From Agroathelia rolfsii (Eukaryota > Basidiomycota > Agaricomycetes > Amylocorticiales > Amylocorticiaceae): a stretch of DNA of 64,000 nt. The stretch lies in contig JABRWF010000002.1 of NCBI GenBank assembly GCA_018343915.1, forward strand, positions 4,650,001 through 4,714,000, in the 5' to 3' direction. The translations under genes were made by a program, and so were the position numbers. Below are positions 23,493-35,517 of the stretch, one piece after another (position 1 is the stretch's first letter; every line of letters starts with the position of its first letter). Under the pieces are notes generated by a model that did not search any database, was not told the DNA's origin, and worked only from the letters and a program-made list of their open reading frames with translations.

Positions 23493-25140
23493 TCACATCG
23501 CCTTGGAAAAATTTTGGGCGTCATATTCCATCGAAGGTGTCTCGATTTCATCCGCAATAGCAAAGCCCTCCATCTTGGATGAGCCACGACCGGAACTGCC
23601 AAGCTCAATATCGTCGTCACGCTGCACGGTCTGCGTGAGGGTGATCTGCACACCATCGCCGGGAAGCTGACTTGGGTATCCTGGGAGGGTGTTGGCGCCG
23701 TAGGCGCCAGAGCGGAAGTGCAAGTTCGATTGCTTAACGCTCGTGCTTTCTGTTTGGCGATCGCCTGTGCTAACGCCCATACCGACACGGACGATTACAG
23801 CAGAGAACTAATCAAAAACGTGTTCTTTAGTTTGTGTTCACGATTTCGGCGGAGAAAAATCAAACTTACCACAATTCCCTGTAAATAAATGGCAATTGTG
23901 TAATATTGAATATCGTGCTAGTACTCAGAAAAATATTAAGATTTGCATACAATAACCGGAGACACCTGTGACGCGTCGTTAGTTGGTTATAATAACTATC
24001 TAGAACATCTTGGATACTCACAGAGTTCAAGAAGGCGAACATCATTGTAGATCCACCAACGTATGTACCAATCATGAGGACCAGCCAAAGCGAGTAAATA
24101 GCCCCTATATATCGGATAGATTTAGGAGACAGCAAATACAAATGTAATACACAATCCCTTACCAGACTCGATGATGATGATGACAACCCTATTTAGGTCA
24201 CCCGAAGGTGTTCCGAGTTTGTATACCGACCTTTGGATCTTCCAAATCTTGTAGGCAATTAACACTTGAAAGTGCGCTCGTTGAGATTACTTACTATGAA
24301 AATGATGAGGTGGAAGGTTTAGTGCTTACATGTACATGCGAGATTAAGTGCCAGCGTAATGGAATAAAATACTTTGACCCGGACGGCTAGGATCTTGTCT
24401 TCAAAAGTGGCGCCTGGCTTGACGGTGGAAAGCGTATAGCACCACAGAATGCCTAGTCCTATAATGGATAAAATATTATCTCAGAAAAAACGTGGAGAAG
24501 GGAAGTGAAGGTTAAGCATACCCAAATCGGCTAGAAGACCCATCATCGGGACTACGATGATCGGGTAGCGTTTGCCCCACACGACGTAGCACCGATACAC
24601 CTGAAAATGATTTGTTTTCAGGAATTGAGAAACAAAACTAGAAGTAGCCTCGCAACGCTAACCAGGAATCCATCCGAGATAACCGTAACGGCCACGTAAA
24701 GGACACTCTTAAGGATATCCGACCACGTTGCAAATAAATTATAGTATTTGTTTGCATCTCCCGAAGCTCGCGCCTCGAAATCACGGTAGATATCAATAAC
24801 CAAATGCTGTGAAGGGAAGAATAATCGAGTATAAAATTAGAAAAATAATTAGTAAGATAATCGATCCGAAAACGTACCACAGTGCAAAGCACAAAGAGCA
24901 AGATGGAGGTCCACTGAAGATACCTTGTGCGTACATGCTTTCGCTTTGCCCTCAGCACAGTCATGCATTGACGAAGCATGACCACATAGATGCCTAATGT
25001 TGGAGTATCAATCATAGAGGTTAGTTATCAGATGGGATGGCTCATTTTGGCTGGGTGGACTTCTATCATGAGAACTCACCGTACATCAGCGCCTCAAGGA
25101 TAATTCCGATGGCCTCTGACACATAGTTCTGTACAGCCAT
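23493..25140 (-). CDS. Seven-helix membrane protein, Agaricomycete orphan family (YRCYVVWG type)
   Basis: Inferred CDS: complement(join(23493..23807, 23870..23878, 23951..23965, 24022..24104, 24163..24188, 24231..24264, 24330..24458, 24522..24600, 24663..24806, 24878..24993, 25080..25140)), about 336 aa, phases consistent. It has about seven hydrophobic segments, the family signature VYRCYVVWGKRYPIIVVP after the third helix, a short YKIWKIQR intracellular loop, a last helix ending IVRVG, and a hydrophilic C-tail of about 90 residues. This is one of the large basidiomycete families of plasma-membrane-like seven-helix proteins. The topology is receptor-like, but no ligand or partner is known. 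Eleven exons include two micro-exons of 15 and 9 bases. I cannot tell it apart from a transporter-like protein by sequence alone. Confidence 0.75.
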
Positions 25141-27072
25141 AGCGAGAGCGGGAGAACAAGAGCTTGAGGACGAGAGGACAGTGTGGCTGGGTGGGCGTAA
25201 GCCTAAGAGCGAGGACTCGACGCCCGATGACAAGAGAGAGCGGCCAAGAACAGGTGGGGAAATGTAAGCATCCGCACGGGGGCGCTGAAAGGAGGATATT
25301 TATTGCGCAGGCTTTGGGCCGCAGGAGCTGCGTGCATGGAGAATTGAATGGCTTCTCGTGGCCAGTCTATAACGGGCTATAGCGTGTGCTGGACATTCTG
25401 ATGATCAACAAAAGGGACAGGCCATTTATCCTAGAGACAGACTTCTTTTTGACCGGCAAGAAAAAGAGCATGAAACCAGAAGCACATGTGGGCAAATGCA
25501 GTTCACGCTGATGACGATGTGATACGTTGGATCGCTGATTGCAAGTGGGATGACAAGAAAACGGCGCTATGCACCATTAGCAACTTTCCTTTTCAAGTAA
25601 TATACGTGACAGTCACGCATCCGTTTCTGCTCGGAATCAGATCGGTCCGTTAATAACCCGCACTGCATCCGGCAAGCCGAAGCCTAAGCTCGGTTGCAGT
25701 TCAGCCTGAGCATATACGGTACAGGGTTCAACTATATCTGCCTTTGCTAAACTTTGGTTGCTACATGTACAATAATGCTGCGGATGTTGACCAAGAAAAT
25801 TTACAAGTATTTCCGGTCTCGAGTTATCCTTTTCCTGCAATTACCTCCAATGCCTTGAGATCCTGTGCCGATGCCAGTGGAGAGAGCTGTGATTCTCCAT
25901 TCTCTTCCGATTTGCTCTAGATACTTCTTCTTATTCAGACTGGAGTTAGGATCTCCGGTCAAATCGCCATAGAACTCGGGCCTCGATGACTCTGTGATTG
26001 GGCCAAGTCAGCACGTGGATTTTTCATACAAAAATCAATTTATCCCTATCTCTCCCTTTCCATCTCTTTCTTTCTGTCTTTCCCTCTACTCTGGGGCTTC
26101 GTGGCGTTCATCAACCAACGTTGCTGTGTACAACGGAATTTTGCACTGCATTGATGTCCATTGCCCAACTCACAGTCAGTGCAACCTCTCGTACGTCCGC
26201 CATACAACCAGGCACCGCCATATCATCATCAGTCTATTCTACGGACAATCAAGTTCCAGGGCAGCAATCATTTGTTAGGCGCGCTCAACTCGACAAAACT
26301 TATATATACACGTATAAGCGTATGCATATAATCGCGCGCCCGCATTGACAGACACATAAGGCTGAACCTGGCTGACAGCGGATGTACACATACTATGATG
26401 TGATGTCTTCACATGTTTTTCTGTCGGACTCCCTCCATGATTCCACCGTAGTCGCTGCAAATGCGGAATGATGCACTGTTGTATTGCCCCTTTGGGCTGT
26501 TGTGCGCGGTAGAATACGCCGGAACCAGTTTCCCTTCTCTCCCTTTTCTGCGCCCTTTAACTAAAAATGCCATTCAATATACTACTACCGCTCCGCTCGC
26601 TTCTTGTTGAGAGATCTCGGCACCGCGAGAGTTGCTCAAGCCCTTTCCCGGACTGGCTAGGGCCAGGCCTATCTCTGCCCTGGGCGAGCACAACAGATAC
26701 GGAGCGGTAGAGTAGTCAAGGGCGACGACGGACTCACAGAGGAACACTCCCAACTCAACAAGAGACCAAAAGAGCAGTAATTAAAGGAGCTCATAGGCTT
26801 CTTCTTGGGTAGCAGCCACAAGCTTTGCGAAAAGGCTGATTATCAAAAGATACAAAATTTTTGTTCGCATATGGAATGACTGGAATCTGATTGTCCTCAT
26901 CTGCAGCCCCTACATGTAATACAAATATGATTACGATATATCATTCAAAGTCTTCGATAGCCCTGTGTCCAGGATACATGATACAATACTCTTTATATAC
27001 AAAAAATTTTGATATGTTATATGGACCTCGATCAGAAAAAAAAAAGCGAATCACATGAATGATGAGTAATCA
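25141..27072. other. Intergenic, 1.9 kb
   Basis: This runs from the start of the membrane protein to the stop of ATG7. No coding frame is supported. It includes the GC-rich inverted-repeat segment at 26581-26716, listed separately. The rest is AT-rich and unremarkable. Confidence 0.5.
26581..26716. repeat. GC-rich segment bounded by inverted repeats (structured RNA or MITE-like)
   Basis: CTACTACCGCTCCG at the left (from 26582) and GGAGCGGTAGAGTAG at the right (26701-26715) are inverted copies. They enclose about 110 bp of GC-rich sequence with several internal short stems (TCTCG/CGAGA; TGGC/GCCA). The surroundings are AT-rich. I recognise no snRNA, SRP, RNase P or tRNA core. It may be a short non-autonomous element or an unrecognised structured RNA; the strand is unknown. 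Confidence 0.35.
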
Positions 27073-30000
27073 TCATAGGCCACCCTCGCTCTCATCCTCT
27101 TCTTCCTCCCAATCCACGGAATCCAACGCCGCTTGACCTTCCTCATACAGTTTGTCCAGACCGGTGAGTGTCTCGAGATACTTGACATCGTTGAACGCTT
27201 TGAGTAACATATCGAACCCCTCCTTCTCGTACGCCTCGACGACCTAGAAGACACACGATATTAATCATTAATATTCAAGGTCCGAGGTGGATTAATATAA
27301 AGAATTCAACGAGAAATGGACCAGTGAGAAATAGGCATGAAAAAATGGAAGCATGGTCTGACTCATCATCGTCATATCAGACAAAGATAGAAGTATTCTC
27401 ACAGCAAGACAAAAAAAAATGCAGCACATGGCAAACAAAAGCCACAAAATCGGGAGACATTAAGGCGAACAAGCATTGCAGGTTGCACATGGCCATTCAT
27501 GCAAAAAGGCGCTCTCCGGGAGAGAGAAAATGGATGGCGCTCACCGTTTCGCTGCAACCAGTGCAGCGGCTGTAGGATGAACCAACGATATGCATGTTTC
27601 GGAACTGGGCCAGGAAACCTCGGAGCTGGTGGGGCACGAGTCCGAGCACACTGCCGCTCGTACTCGGGTCGGCGAGATCGTTTCCGGTCTGCGGGGGCGG
27701 GGCGGGCGCGAGCACACTAATAGCGCCGAGAACATTCATGGGCGATTTTTTCGGGGCGGGAGAATGAGCAGGTACGATCAAAGAGGGGAGGAGATATACA
27801 TAGATATCATACGGCGATGGCAATGAAAAAGCGTCAGTGCTTCTAGTGAGGGCCAGAGAGAAATTTGGAAAATGCTTCTTACCCATCTGGGTGCTGAATC
27901 AAGGAGACAAGAAGTTCAGCAGCGGTCGCCGCTGCAATGGGTGCCAGCCCAGGGCGCGTGACAGTGCACATCTGATCCAAGGTTCGATCAGTCAACGACT
28001 GCGGGCGCAAAGAGGCGCATCAGTATGAGTATACACAAAGATTTGAGCGCATCACGAAAAATTATAGCATCGAGGAAGTGACAGATACATACGTCAGAAG
28101 GCGCCACGATGTCGTTGCAGTAGTAGCACCCCAGCCGGGAACCCGTCGAGGTAGGTTGACGGGCCCCGTGGCGCATGACCAGGAACGTATCAAAGCCGAG
28201 GGCGGCATTCATCACAATCTGATCAACAATCCGGAATGAAAAAGAGGGGGTGCGCTATCAGTAAATGGCATACACGGCGGCAGGAAGACGGCACAAGCTC
28301 GGGCAAACCTTGTTCTTGGAAATGCCCAGTACGGTCGGGAGCCACCGACTCTCACGGGAGTCCATAAGTAGAAAGACGGCATCGTGCTCGTCAAAAAGTC
28401 TCTCGAGAGTCGCTACATCTTTCTTCGCCTGTGCCACAGATGCGGGCGGAATGGGATGTCCCGGCATCGGAATGGATAAATCATATCCAGTAGCATTCTT
28501 TTTTAAGCATGGGAATGGAAAAATTTAGTGCATACGTAAAGCTTGAATTGAAAAATGAAACTGACAACACCGGGGAATATCTTCTTCAATCGATCCGCTG
28601 CACATGCGGCCTTGGGTTTACCCCCATTCAAGCAATCTTCAAATTCAAACAGCGGCTGTCGCACTGGATTCGAGAACGATACGCGTGCGGAGTCTACGAA
28701 GGTGATTGTTCGCACACCCCAGCCCTTATGGCGAGGAAATATTTAATTCGCATCCTTTTGATTAGACAACATCCGAGTCCAACTCACCATGAGCGTGCGG
28801 CCTACGTAGCAACCTAATGTGCCCGCGCCGAGTAATAGGCATTTCGTGTTGGCAACCTTCTCTAAATCCAGTGAGGGTAGAATCCTCCATCTCATCAGCT
28901 TCAAGTTCAGATCAACAGCCTGGTCGGCAAGTCTAAGAGAAAATTTCTCCCATCAGCTAAACACGGCCAAGAGAGGGGGGGGGGGGGAAGCCAAGATAGA
29001 TTGAATAACAAGGCTAAGGGGAAGAAATACACACCGAGAAGGATCCATCATCGGCGCCAAGTCGGCCATGCGTGCGCCCAGTTTGCCCTGGACGTTCTTC
29101 TCCCATCCCACTGCACTTGGTCTGGTCGTTGTTCCCCCTGCAGTTGCCGGTGCGTTGGTGGTACCAATATGGATCGTACCGAAACGACTCTTCCATGTCT
29201 TCTCATGGCCTAGTAGTGCCTCAGAGTCGCGCCAACAGAGGATACGCAGTGTTGACGTTGTGGCAGGGTAGAGTGCACGTAAATAAGCGAGTAGGTTCCT
29301 TAGGGGCCAGCCCGGATGATCCGCCTCAGCAGAGGGGTCAATGAATCCGATGGTTCGCTATTGTCACGAGGCGAGGGAGGGGAGGATCAGAGTAAAAGAA
29401 ATTATCGGAAAGCGCTCTGTTGTGAGGTGGCAATGGTATACTCACGGAGCTAGTGGGGATGTCAGCAAAAAAATCGGTATATTTCTCAACTGGCGCAATC
29501 TCCGCTCCATTAGGCGTGGAGCGTACAAGGAAGTATGGAGACGTATAGTTGTGCAGTTGTTGGTGGATGATAGAGAGCTGTAAAGTGCGAGCTCAGGTTG
29601 GAGAATGAGCCCAAGTGACATGTCCCTGCTTTTGCTCTTACATCATTACTGGAGAACGCTTCATTGGCTTTCTTCCATCCGTCTGAGATCTCCCATGCAG
29701 GTTTGGCCATGAATGCGGGGAATGCAAACCAGTAGTAATATTTGTATTTCTTCAAATCGGCAAACGTGATGAGCAGGAATTGGTTTAGCAACGAAGTCTG
29801 CTTTGTCTTGGTAATACTGTCCCAAATCTAATCTAATATAAGTCAGAGTCCTGAGGCGACACTTCGCAGAAGCGAAGATAAAATCGAACAAATTCTCACC
29901 GCATCTGCCTCCGAGTTAAATAATGCAGTCTTGTCCGCATTCTTGAAGTCTTCAATGGTATTGAAGTTCTTAAGTACACCGGGAACAGAAATAGAAAACT

Positions 30001-30286
30001 TTGGCGGTCTGTACCATCTGTGTTAGAAGGCAATATTATTATATATTAACGAACGAGCTCACTCGAAATCCTTGCGAAAGGACGTTCCAGATAATGAAAG
30101 ATTACATGACAGAGGTATTTCTCTTCCGCTCTCGCGATCGACCACGGAACGCCCAGTGGTGAAAGAACCGGATATTTGCTGACTCTCATCGGATAGTTTT
30201 AGCACATCGATCTTGAGGTTTGTCAACTCATGCCAGAATGCAGGCTCCACAAGAGACGAGAAAGGCGTGAATTGGACAATAGGCAT
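27073..30286 (-). CDS. ATG7: Atg7, E1-like activating enzyme of autophagy
   Basis: Inferred CDS: complement(join(27073..27243, 27545..27716, 27883..27998, 28093..28218, 28309..28497, 28566..28724, 28788..28932, 29035..29357, 29446..29577, 29642..29827, 29900..30017, 30063..30286)), about 686 aa, phases consistent. Atg7 adenylates Atg8 and Atg12 with ATP, holds them as thioesters and passes them to Atg3 and Atg10. Seen here: N-terminal domain ([16 protein letters not shown]), nucleotide-binding GAGTLGC at 363-369, the [15 protein letters not shown] and [14 protein letters not shown] segments with zinc-ligand cysteines, the catalytic Cys in [10 protein letters not shown] (about 545), and the C-terminal RCTGCSETV plus a tail ending in an acidic Glu-Glu-Glu-Glu-Asp run that serves Atg8 binding in the family. 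The length is normal. Intron 11 (27244-27544) is 301 bp against 45-165 for the others. The frame is intact and the assignment is firm. Confidence 0.95.
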
Positions 30287-30845
30287 CGTGGCTGCAGTAG
30301 CTGATCAAACAAATGGATTGCTCTATTGGCGATCGTCCACTGCAATAGACTCTGATAGAGGTGTATGTGTCGAAGCGTTTTCCAGTGGGTATCTGGAATC
30401 GTACTTCGTAGTCACGGTGATAATCAAGCTCAAGTTCTTGGTTATCCCACTGGCAGTGTGTATTATCAATGCGTACTAGTCAGAAGCCCAATTAGGCGAC
30501 TTCTTCGTGAATCCTCCGGCTATTTCCGGGCCGGTTCACCGTTGCTGCGGTAACACCTTAAACTGTTTTGCTCTCCATCTACTGCCACTGCTACTACCTT
30601 ACTCATACTCATTTTGAATCTTTTCAAAACAAGCACTCATAAATAAATTATTTCGCCCACTTTGGGAGAAGCTTCGAATCCGGATTCCTCCAGTAATTTC
30701 CGATTTTCTGGTGGATATCAACGTGGCTACTAGGCGACGGGGTCGCTGAAAGGAGTGGATGCGATATACACCGGATGTGAGACAGGCGGCTTAGCATCCG
30801 CCTAGTTAGGTGAATTGATCATATAGTAAACCAGTCCATCTCGTA
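30287..30845. other. Divergent intergenic region ATG7 / F-box gene
   Basis: A 559 bp region holding the promoters of ATG7 (-) and the F-box gene (+). I see no strong TATA box and no coding frame. Confidence 0.45.
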
Positions 30846-32252
30846 ATGAGCGCCGTCGTGACTGTATCAGCAGCACGAGACTGCCTCGCCCAGCTGTCGA
30901 CACATCTTGAAGAACTTATCGTCTCCGAACAAGACAAAGTTCATGAGCTCGAGAGTATCCGTGCTTCAATAGATGAAGCACGTCATCAAGTTAAATCCTA
31001 TACCAATTTAGCTGCGCCTGTTGCTCTCTTACCAGATGAACTGCTTACTGTTATATTCAAAATGGTGTTCGATCCGCTCAAGGTCGCATCCGTTTCAAAA
31101 CATTGGCGATCCATCGCGCTGGCATATCCTTTCCTCTGGTCCCATATCGACTTCTCTTGGTCCGCAGCCATTATATCCTTGTTTCTTGCCAGGTCACAAA
31201 ATGCGTTACTTCGCGTCATTTTCTGGGGTATTTTCGATTTCGAAGACCTTCACAAGTACATCCAGCTCTCTTTTCATCGATGGGAGAGTTTGACTATTAT
31301 GACTGACGATATTGACGTGGCCACAGCATGTATATGGGAATTTTTCCACATGTGTGCTCCGCAGCTTCGCGAGCTCAACTTGACTATACCCCCAATATCT
31401 GCCGAAGAAAGTGAGGATTCGTTCAAGTTCTGGCTATTCCCTTGCGGTGCCCCAAAACTATCGCGCGTCATGTTCAAAGGCTTGTCCATCGCCAACTATC
31501 GCTTTCCCTATGATAATATCACATATCTTCGATTGAGCGCGTTGGATGACGACTATCATGCGACTTCTTTCACAAAGTTTGCTGGCACGCTTGCCGCCAT
31601 GCCACGTCTGCGCCACCTCATCCTCGAGAAAGAGGCCATCAATTTAACTGCCGAAGACTCAATGCGCCCAGTCACAATACATTCTCTGGAATCATTGGAG
31701 CTGGGCATGATCACAGAAGAAAGCTACCTAGCTGACTTTTGCCTTGCGCTCATCACGCCATCCTTGTGTTGTCTCAAACTCTCCTTCGGCTACAGAGATC
31801 AGCAAGACTATCTCCTATCCTCATTTCGATCTCATTCACAGACCATGTCTGCACGCTATCCCAGTCTTCACAAACTTGTATTGGAATCAACGGACGTCTC
31901 TCTTGAATTCTTGCGCTCCATCCCGGACGTGTGGACCCTAATACTCGATGACACGGACGCTGGCATCCCACTTGGCGATGATAGCAGAATCATGGATTTT
32001 CTCTCCGATGAGTCATCGGTATGGCCCAACCTACAGCATGTCCAGATTGGTGAAGTCGATCCTGATGTAGAGGAAAATTTACTTGGTCTCCTGGAAGCTA
32101 GATCCATGGCAGGCAAACCCATCCAAACACTTGTTCTCATATCTTCACGAGGATGCTTGCCTGGCGAATATATGCAGCGGAAATTGAAGGAACGTGTTTA
32201 CCTGCAGGCGTACAATGTTGAAAATCATGTTCATCGTGCCATTTTTGCATGA
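30846..32252 (+). CDS. F-box protein with leucine-rich C-terminal region
   Basis: Single exon, 468 aa. A short coiled-coil-like N-terminus (residues about 15-55, heptad-like Leu/Ile) leads into an F-box-like motif at about 61-105: LLPDELLTVIFKMV, then VSKHWRSIALAYPFLWSHI. The remainder has irregular leucine-rich segments (LRELNLTIPP; LRHLILEKEAI; LESLELGM), as in fungal F-box/LRR-like proteins. F-box proteins link targets to the Skp1-Cul1 ubiquitin ligase; the target here is unknown. Such intron-less F-box genes form very large, fast-evolving families in Agaricomycetes. The start at 30846 directly precedes the conserved helical N-terminus. Confidence 0.85.
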   Translation: MSAVVTVSAARDCLAQLSTHLEELIVSEQDKVHELESIRASIDEARHQVKSYTNLAAPVALLPDELLTVIFKMVFDPLKVASVSKHWRSIALAYPFLWSHIDFSWSAAIISLFLARSQNALLRVIFWGIFDFEDLHKYIQLSFHRWESLTIMTDDIDVATACIWEFFHMCAPQLRELNLTIPPISAEESEDSFKFWLFPCGAPKLSRVMFKGLSIANYRFPYDNITYLRLSALDDDYHATSFTKFAGTLAAMPRLRHLILEKEAINLTAEDSMRPVTIHSLESLELGMITEESYLADFCLALITPSLCCLKLSFGYRDQQDYLLSSFRSHSQTMSARYPSLHKLVLESTDVSLEFLRSIPDVWTLILDDTDAGIPLGDDSRIMDFLSDESSVWPNLQHVQIGEVDPDVEENLLGLLEARSMAGKPIQTLVLISSRGCLPGEYMQRKLKERVYLQAYNVENHVHRAIFA

Positions 32253-32759
32253 ATATAATCGAATTTAGTTTATAATGTCAAGCGCGTTTGAGCTTTGCAT
32301 ACACGTTAATTTGTTGTATGTGTAAGCATCTCGGCAGATGTCATATACTGTATCAATCACTTACCTCATCTGATGCCCCGTGTAATACTTATTGGCAAAT
32401 AGTACTCTTGATGACTCCCGATCCATTTGTTTCTACACAAGGATGAGGGAGCAAGCAAATATTTTGGTGCCTCGGCCGTGATAAAAATCACAAGCATCAA
32501 TATCATGTCATTAGTAGTTATTGATCTTGATACAATACCTTCTGGCAGAAGTTTACTCTACCAGTTGATGCTTTGATGTAGTTATCGACAGGCTGTCGAA
32601 CAGGACTTTTACATGATACGTAACCCAAAATTAGTATATTTTTTCCAATATATAAACCGAGCTCTTAAGAAGGCTCCTGGCGGTATCTGCACTCACTCCC
32701 AACCTAAAGCTATCACCTTGTGTCTATTAAGCCTACCTAGTCGCTGTTCCTTCATCATC
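32253..32759. other. Intergenic, 507 bp
   Basis: AT-rich sequence after the F-box stop, with no coding frame. The right part holds the TATA box (32651-32658) of the micro-peptide candidate at 32760. Confidence 0.4.
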
Positions 32760-32988
32760 ATGAAAATTCACTACTCGTTAATTGTTATGCTCAGTACATT
32801 TACTTCTATGTCTGTTGCAACGGTAAGCTCGAAAAAGCTAGTTTTACTACTAGTATGACGTTAACAATAATAGTGACCGACTGCTCGTTTACTCCCTTTA
32901 GGATACAATTGGATTTGATGACTTCGATGCATATAACATAGGCCCACGAACAGCAATAGAGCTCCCGAAAGCGACGCCTAGAAGATGA
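32760..32988 (+). CDS. Candidate secreted micro-peptide 1 (49 aa, two exons)
   Basis: Inferred CDS: join(32760..32822, 32902..32988). Exon 1 encodes 21 residues with a Met-Lys start, a hydrophobic core (LIVMLSTFTSM) and a Ser-Val-Ala-Thr end, i.e. a signal peptide. It is followed by GTAAGC...TTTAG. Exon 2 adds 28 residues, acidic at first (Asp-Thr-Ile-Gly-Phe-Asp-Asp-Phe-Asp) and basic at the end (Ala-Thr-Pro-Arg-Arg, stop). Support: canonical splice sites, matching phase, and a TATA box (TATAAACC, 32651-32658) about 100 bases upstream. There is no CaaX end, so it is not a classical basidiomycete pheromone precursor, and there are no cysteines in the mature part. I recognise no family. It could be a chance combination. 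Confidence 0.4.
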
Positions 32989-35517
32989 TCAGAGGTCGAT
33001 GGTGAGAGCTTGAAATTTCAATTTCATCGCATTCCTCTGGACAGATTTTAACGGAAGGATCTGTCCAGAAAACTCGGGCTATCAGCTGGAAGAGCATTCG
33101 AATCATTTGCGTTCCTGTATATACAACATAGATGAGATGATTCAGCGTAGCCTTGATGCTGTGTATATTCCAATAAATAGTATTCACAAGTATATAAACA
33201 TTGAACTCAAGCACCAGCTAATTAAGTTTAGGATCCGACGCCGTTTGCCTTATCTAACCTTCATCCGAGTTTATTTCTACATTTGTTCAGCTTTGATTTT
33301 GTATGGCAGTATATTCAACTACATACTTGATGTTCTCTTGATAGACTACCATTTTCACCGGTTGTTCGGTTGTTTCAGTGTTCCAATTAACTAGCGGCGC
33401 CCACGTTCTGCACGGACTAAGGATGGGTTAGGGAGTAAATGTTGTCAATGACGAAAATTGAGGGAGTCTAGAAATCGGGTCATAGCTACATGTAAAATCT
33501 GTGCTTTGTATAGGAGCACTTGTGAATCATGAAAAAAAGCGGTGTAATTTGTAATAGAACACTAAAAAAAGTCAACTTCTAGGATTTCTATAGCCTTACC
33601 ATATCTTTTCTTTTCTTTTCTTTTCGACATGCTATGGATGCCTACTACTGAGAAAAACAATTTGGTGTATCTAAAAAATCCAAGTCATGGTTTTAATTTT
33701 TGGCATATATTAGCATATGTCTTATCTTACACTTTTACAATTGACTAATCCATATTTTCAACCATACAGGCTTCTAGACGGCATCTAAAAGGTTATATAA
33801 ACATTTTGTTTAAAGAGAAACAAGTGGAAGCGGTTGTAATCAACCTGCATGTAGTCTTTAATTACTTATTGTGAGGACTCAACAAGTATACACATATACT
33901 GCTAATAGTCGCTGACTGATGAGATCTCTGTAAAAAAAAAAACTACACAGGGTTTCGGAAGGTACTTGAAAGGTACTACCCAAATTTTTGTTTAAGAAAT
34001 GGCGTGGAAGTGGGTAAAATTGTCAAATTTGTATGGTATTCGTGTTATGTCTAAACTTTTGTTGGCCACTAATGTAATCTGCGACGCCACAGGCTTGAAG
34101 TTCTATTAAGCCTTAAACTACAAACTAGGAGCCAATGATAGAATAATTTCCCATACTATGAATTCTGTAAAAAAATAAATTATTTTATTATTTATTTAAC
34201 GCTCTCATCTCTATACGCACCGTGATTTCAGGTCCGGTTTATGACATAGGTGTATGCTTCACATTTCTTTAAGACTCTTCTACAATTAATACATAGCAAA
34301 TGCTCATTAGTGATTTACAATCATCTACACACATTCATACGGAGAAGCCAATTGGAGTAGACTCATACCTGAGACTCTTGGGGCTCCGGGAGGATTGTTA
34401 GGATGTGAGAACCGTGTTGACGGAAAGACATAGAGATCAATAGGACAAGGGAAGGGGAGAGAGGAGTTATGAAGGGAGGAACAACAAGTGGGCACGGATC
34501 ACTGGTGTTGATTCAATGAAGAGATGACAATGCTCTTTCAATAAACTATATACATGTATAAGAACAAAAGAGAATGATAACTACTGAGACCATTGATATA
34601 ACTAAATTGGTAAGTTACTAGTACTAAGACCTAGAGACAAAACAAGGTGTTGAGTAAGGAGTGAACAAGATGAGATAGAGATGAGTAAGGACAAAAGCTA
34701 GTTGTAGAAATTTGTAGAAACAATAACTCAGAATGAGACCTAGTGTGAAAGTAAGGAAGAAAGATGAAGAAATAAGGCTGCACCAGTGTGGCAATTATGA
34801 CAAGGCAATTATAAAATAGGAGCAACTTACGTCAATAATTGATCTAAGTCAGTTCCTCGAGGATCAAAAATTATCAAGGCTTTAAGAAGGAGGAAAGATT
34901 AGGAACAAACATGAAACATAAACTCAACTTATTTATGGCATAGAAAGACGCTGAAATTATGCCTCCCATCACGAAGTAACCATTACTTTGGTCTGGCTCA
35001 TAAGAGCATTTACTCTGTCTGTTTGAACATAGTTGAGATACTGTAACCGCCGCTCATTCCTTTACCGGCGTAATCTATCAAAGAACCATAGCTAAAGTCT
35101 TTCAAGATATACCTCAGCATTAATTATAACCATCATAAGCTCTAAAAATCAAACCCTTGAGCTTAGCGTCTTAGTGTGGAAGCATAGTCATCTGTTTGAC
35201 TGCACCGCAGCGATCATCTTGATCTTGCTTTTAGAAACAGTACAGATACCTTGACGTATGTGCTCTGTCCTTAGAGCCAAGCGCTCCAAGTTCTGCAACC
35301 TGATTGGCTTAACTGTTACCTCCAGCGCACTCCAATACCTACTAATCAATATGTGGATGGGCAGGAGTTCATTTCCACTAAGGGAATTAGATAGACAATA
35401 TAAATAGTAAGCAGGACTTAGGTCTCAACCCGTCCATAGTACTAGTATAGTGACAATGAGATAATGCTTTCCCACGGTATCATGATCTTTAGCGGATTTA
35501 AACCAGGATCTGGAATG
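32989..35517. other. AT-rich intergenic, 2.5 kb
   Basis: No supported gene. A TTTTC short repeat occurs at about 33604-33625. Between about 34399 and 34860 there is a segment beginning TGTTAGGATGTGAGAACC with a purine-rich body, faintly reminiscent of a copia-type LTR, but no second copy or internal region is present. Overall composition is AT-rich and repeat-like. Confidence 0.4.

Noticed and set aside
32760..32988. Mating pheromone precursor reading of micro-peptide 1
   Set aside because: Basidiomycete pheromone precursors end in a CaaX prenylation motif; this one ends in Pro-Arg-Arg and has a signal peptide, which those precursors lack.
34399..34860. Possible solo LTR beginning TGTTAGGATGTGAG
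   Set aside because: No second copy, no clear CA end or target-site duplication and no internal domain in the window, so I do not list it as an element.
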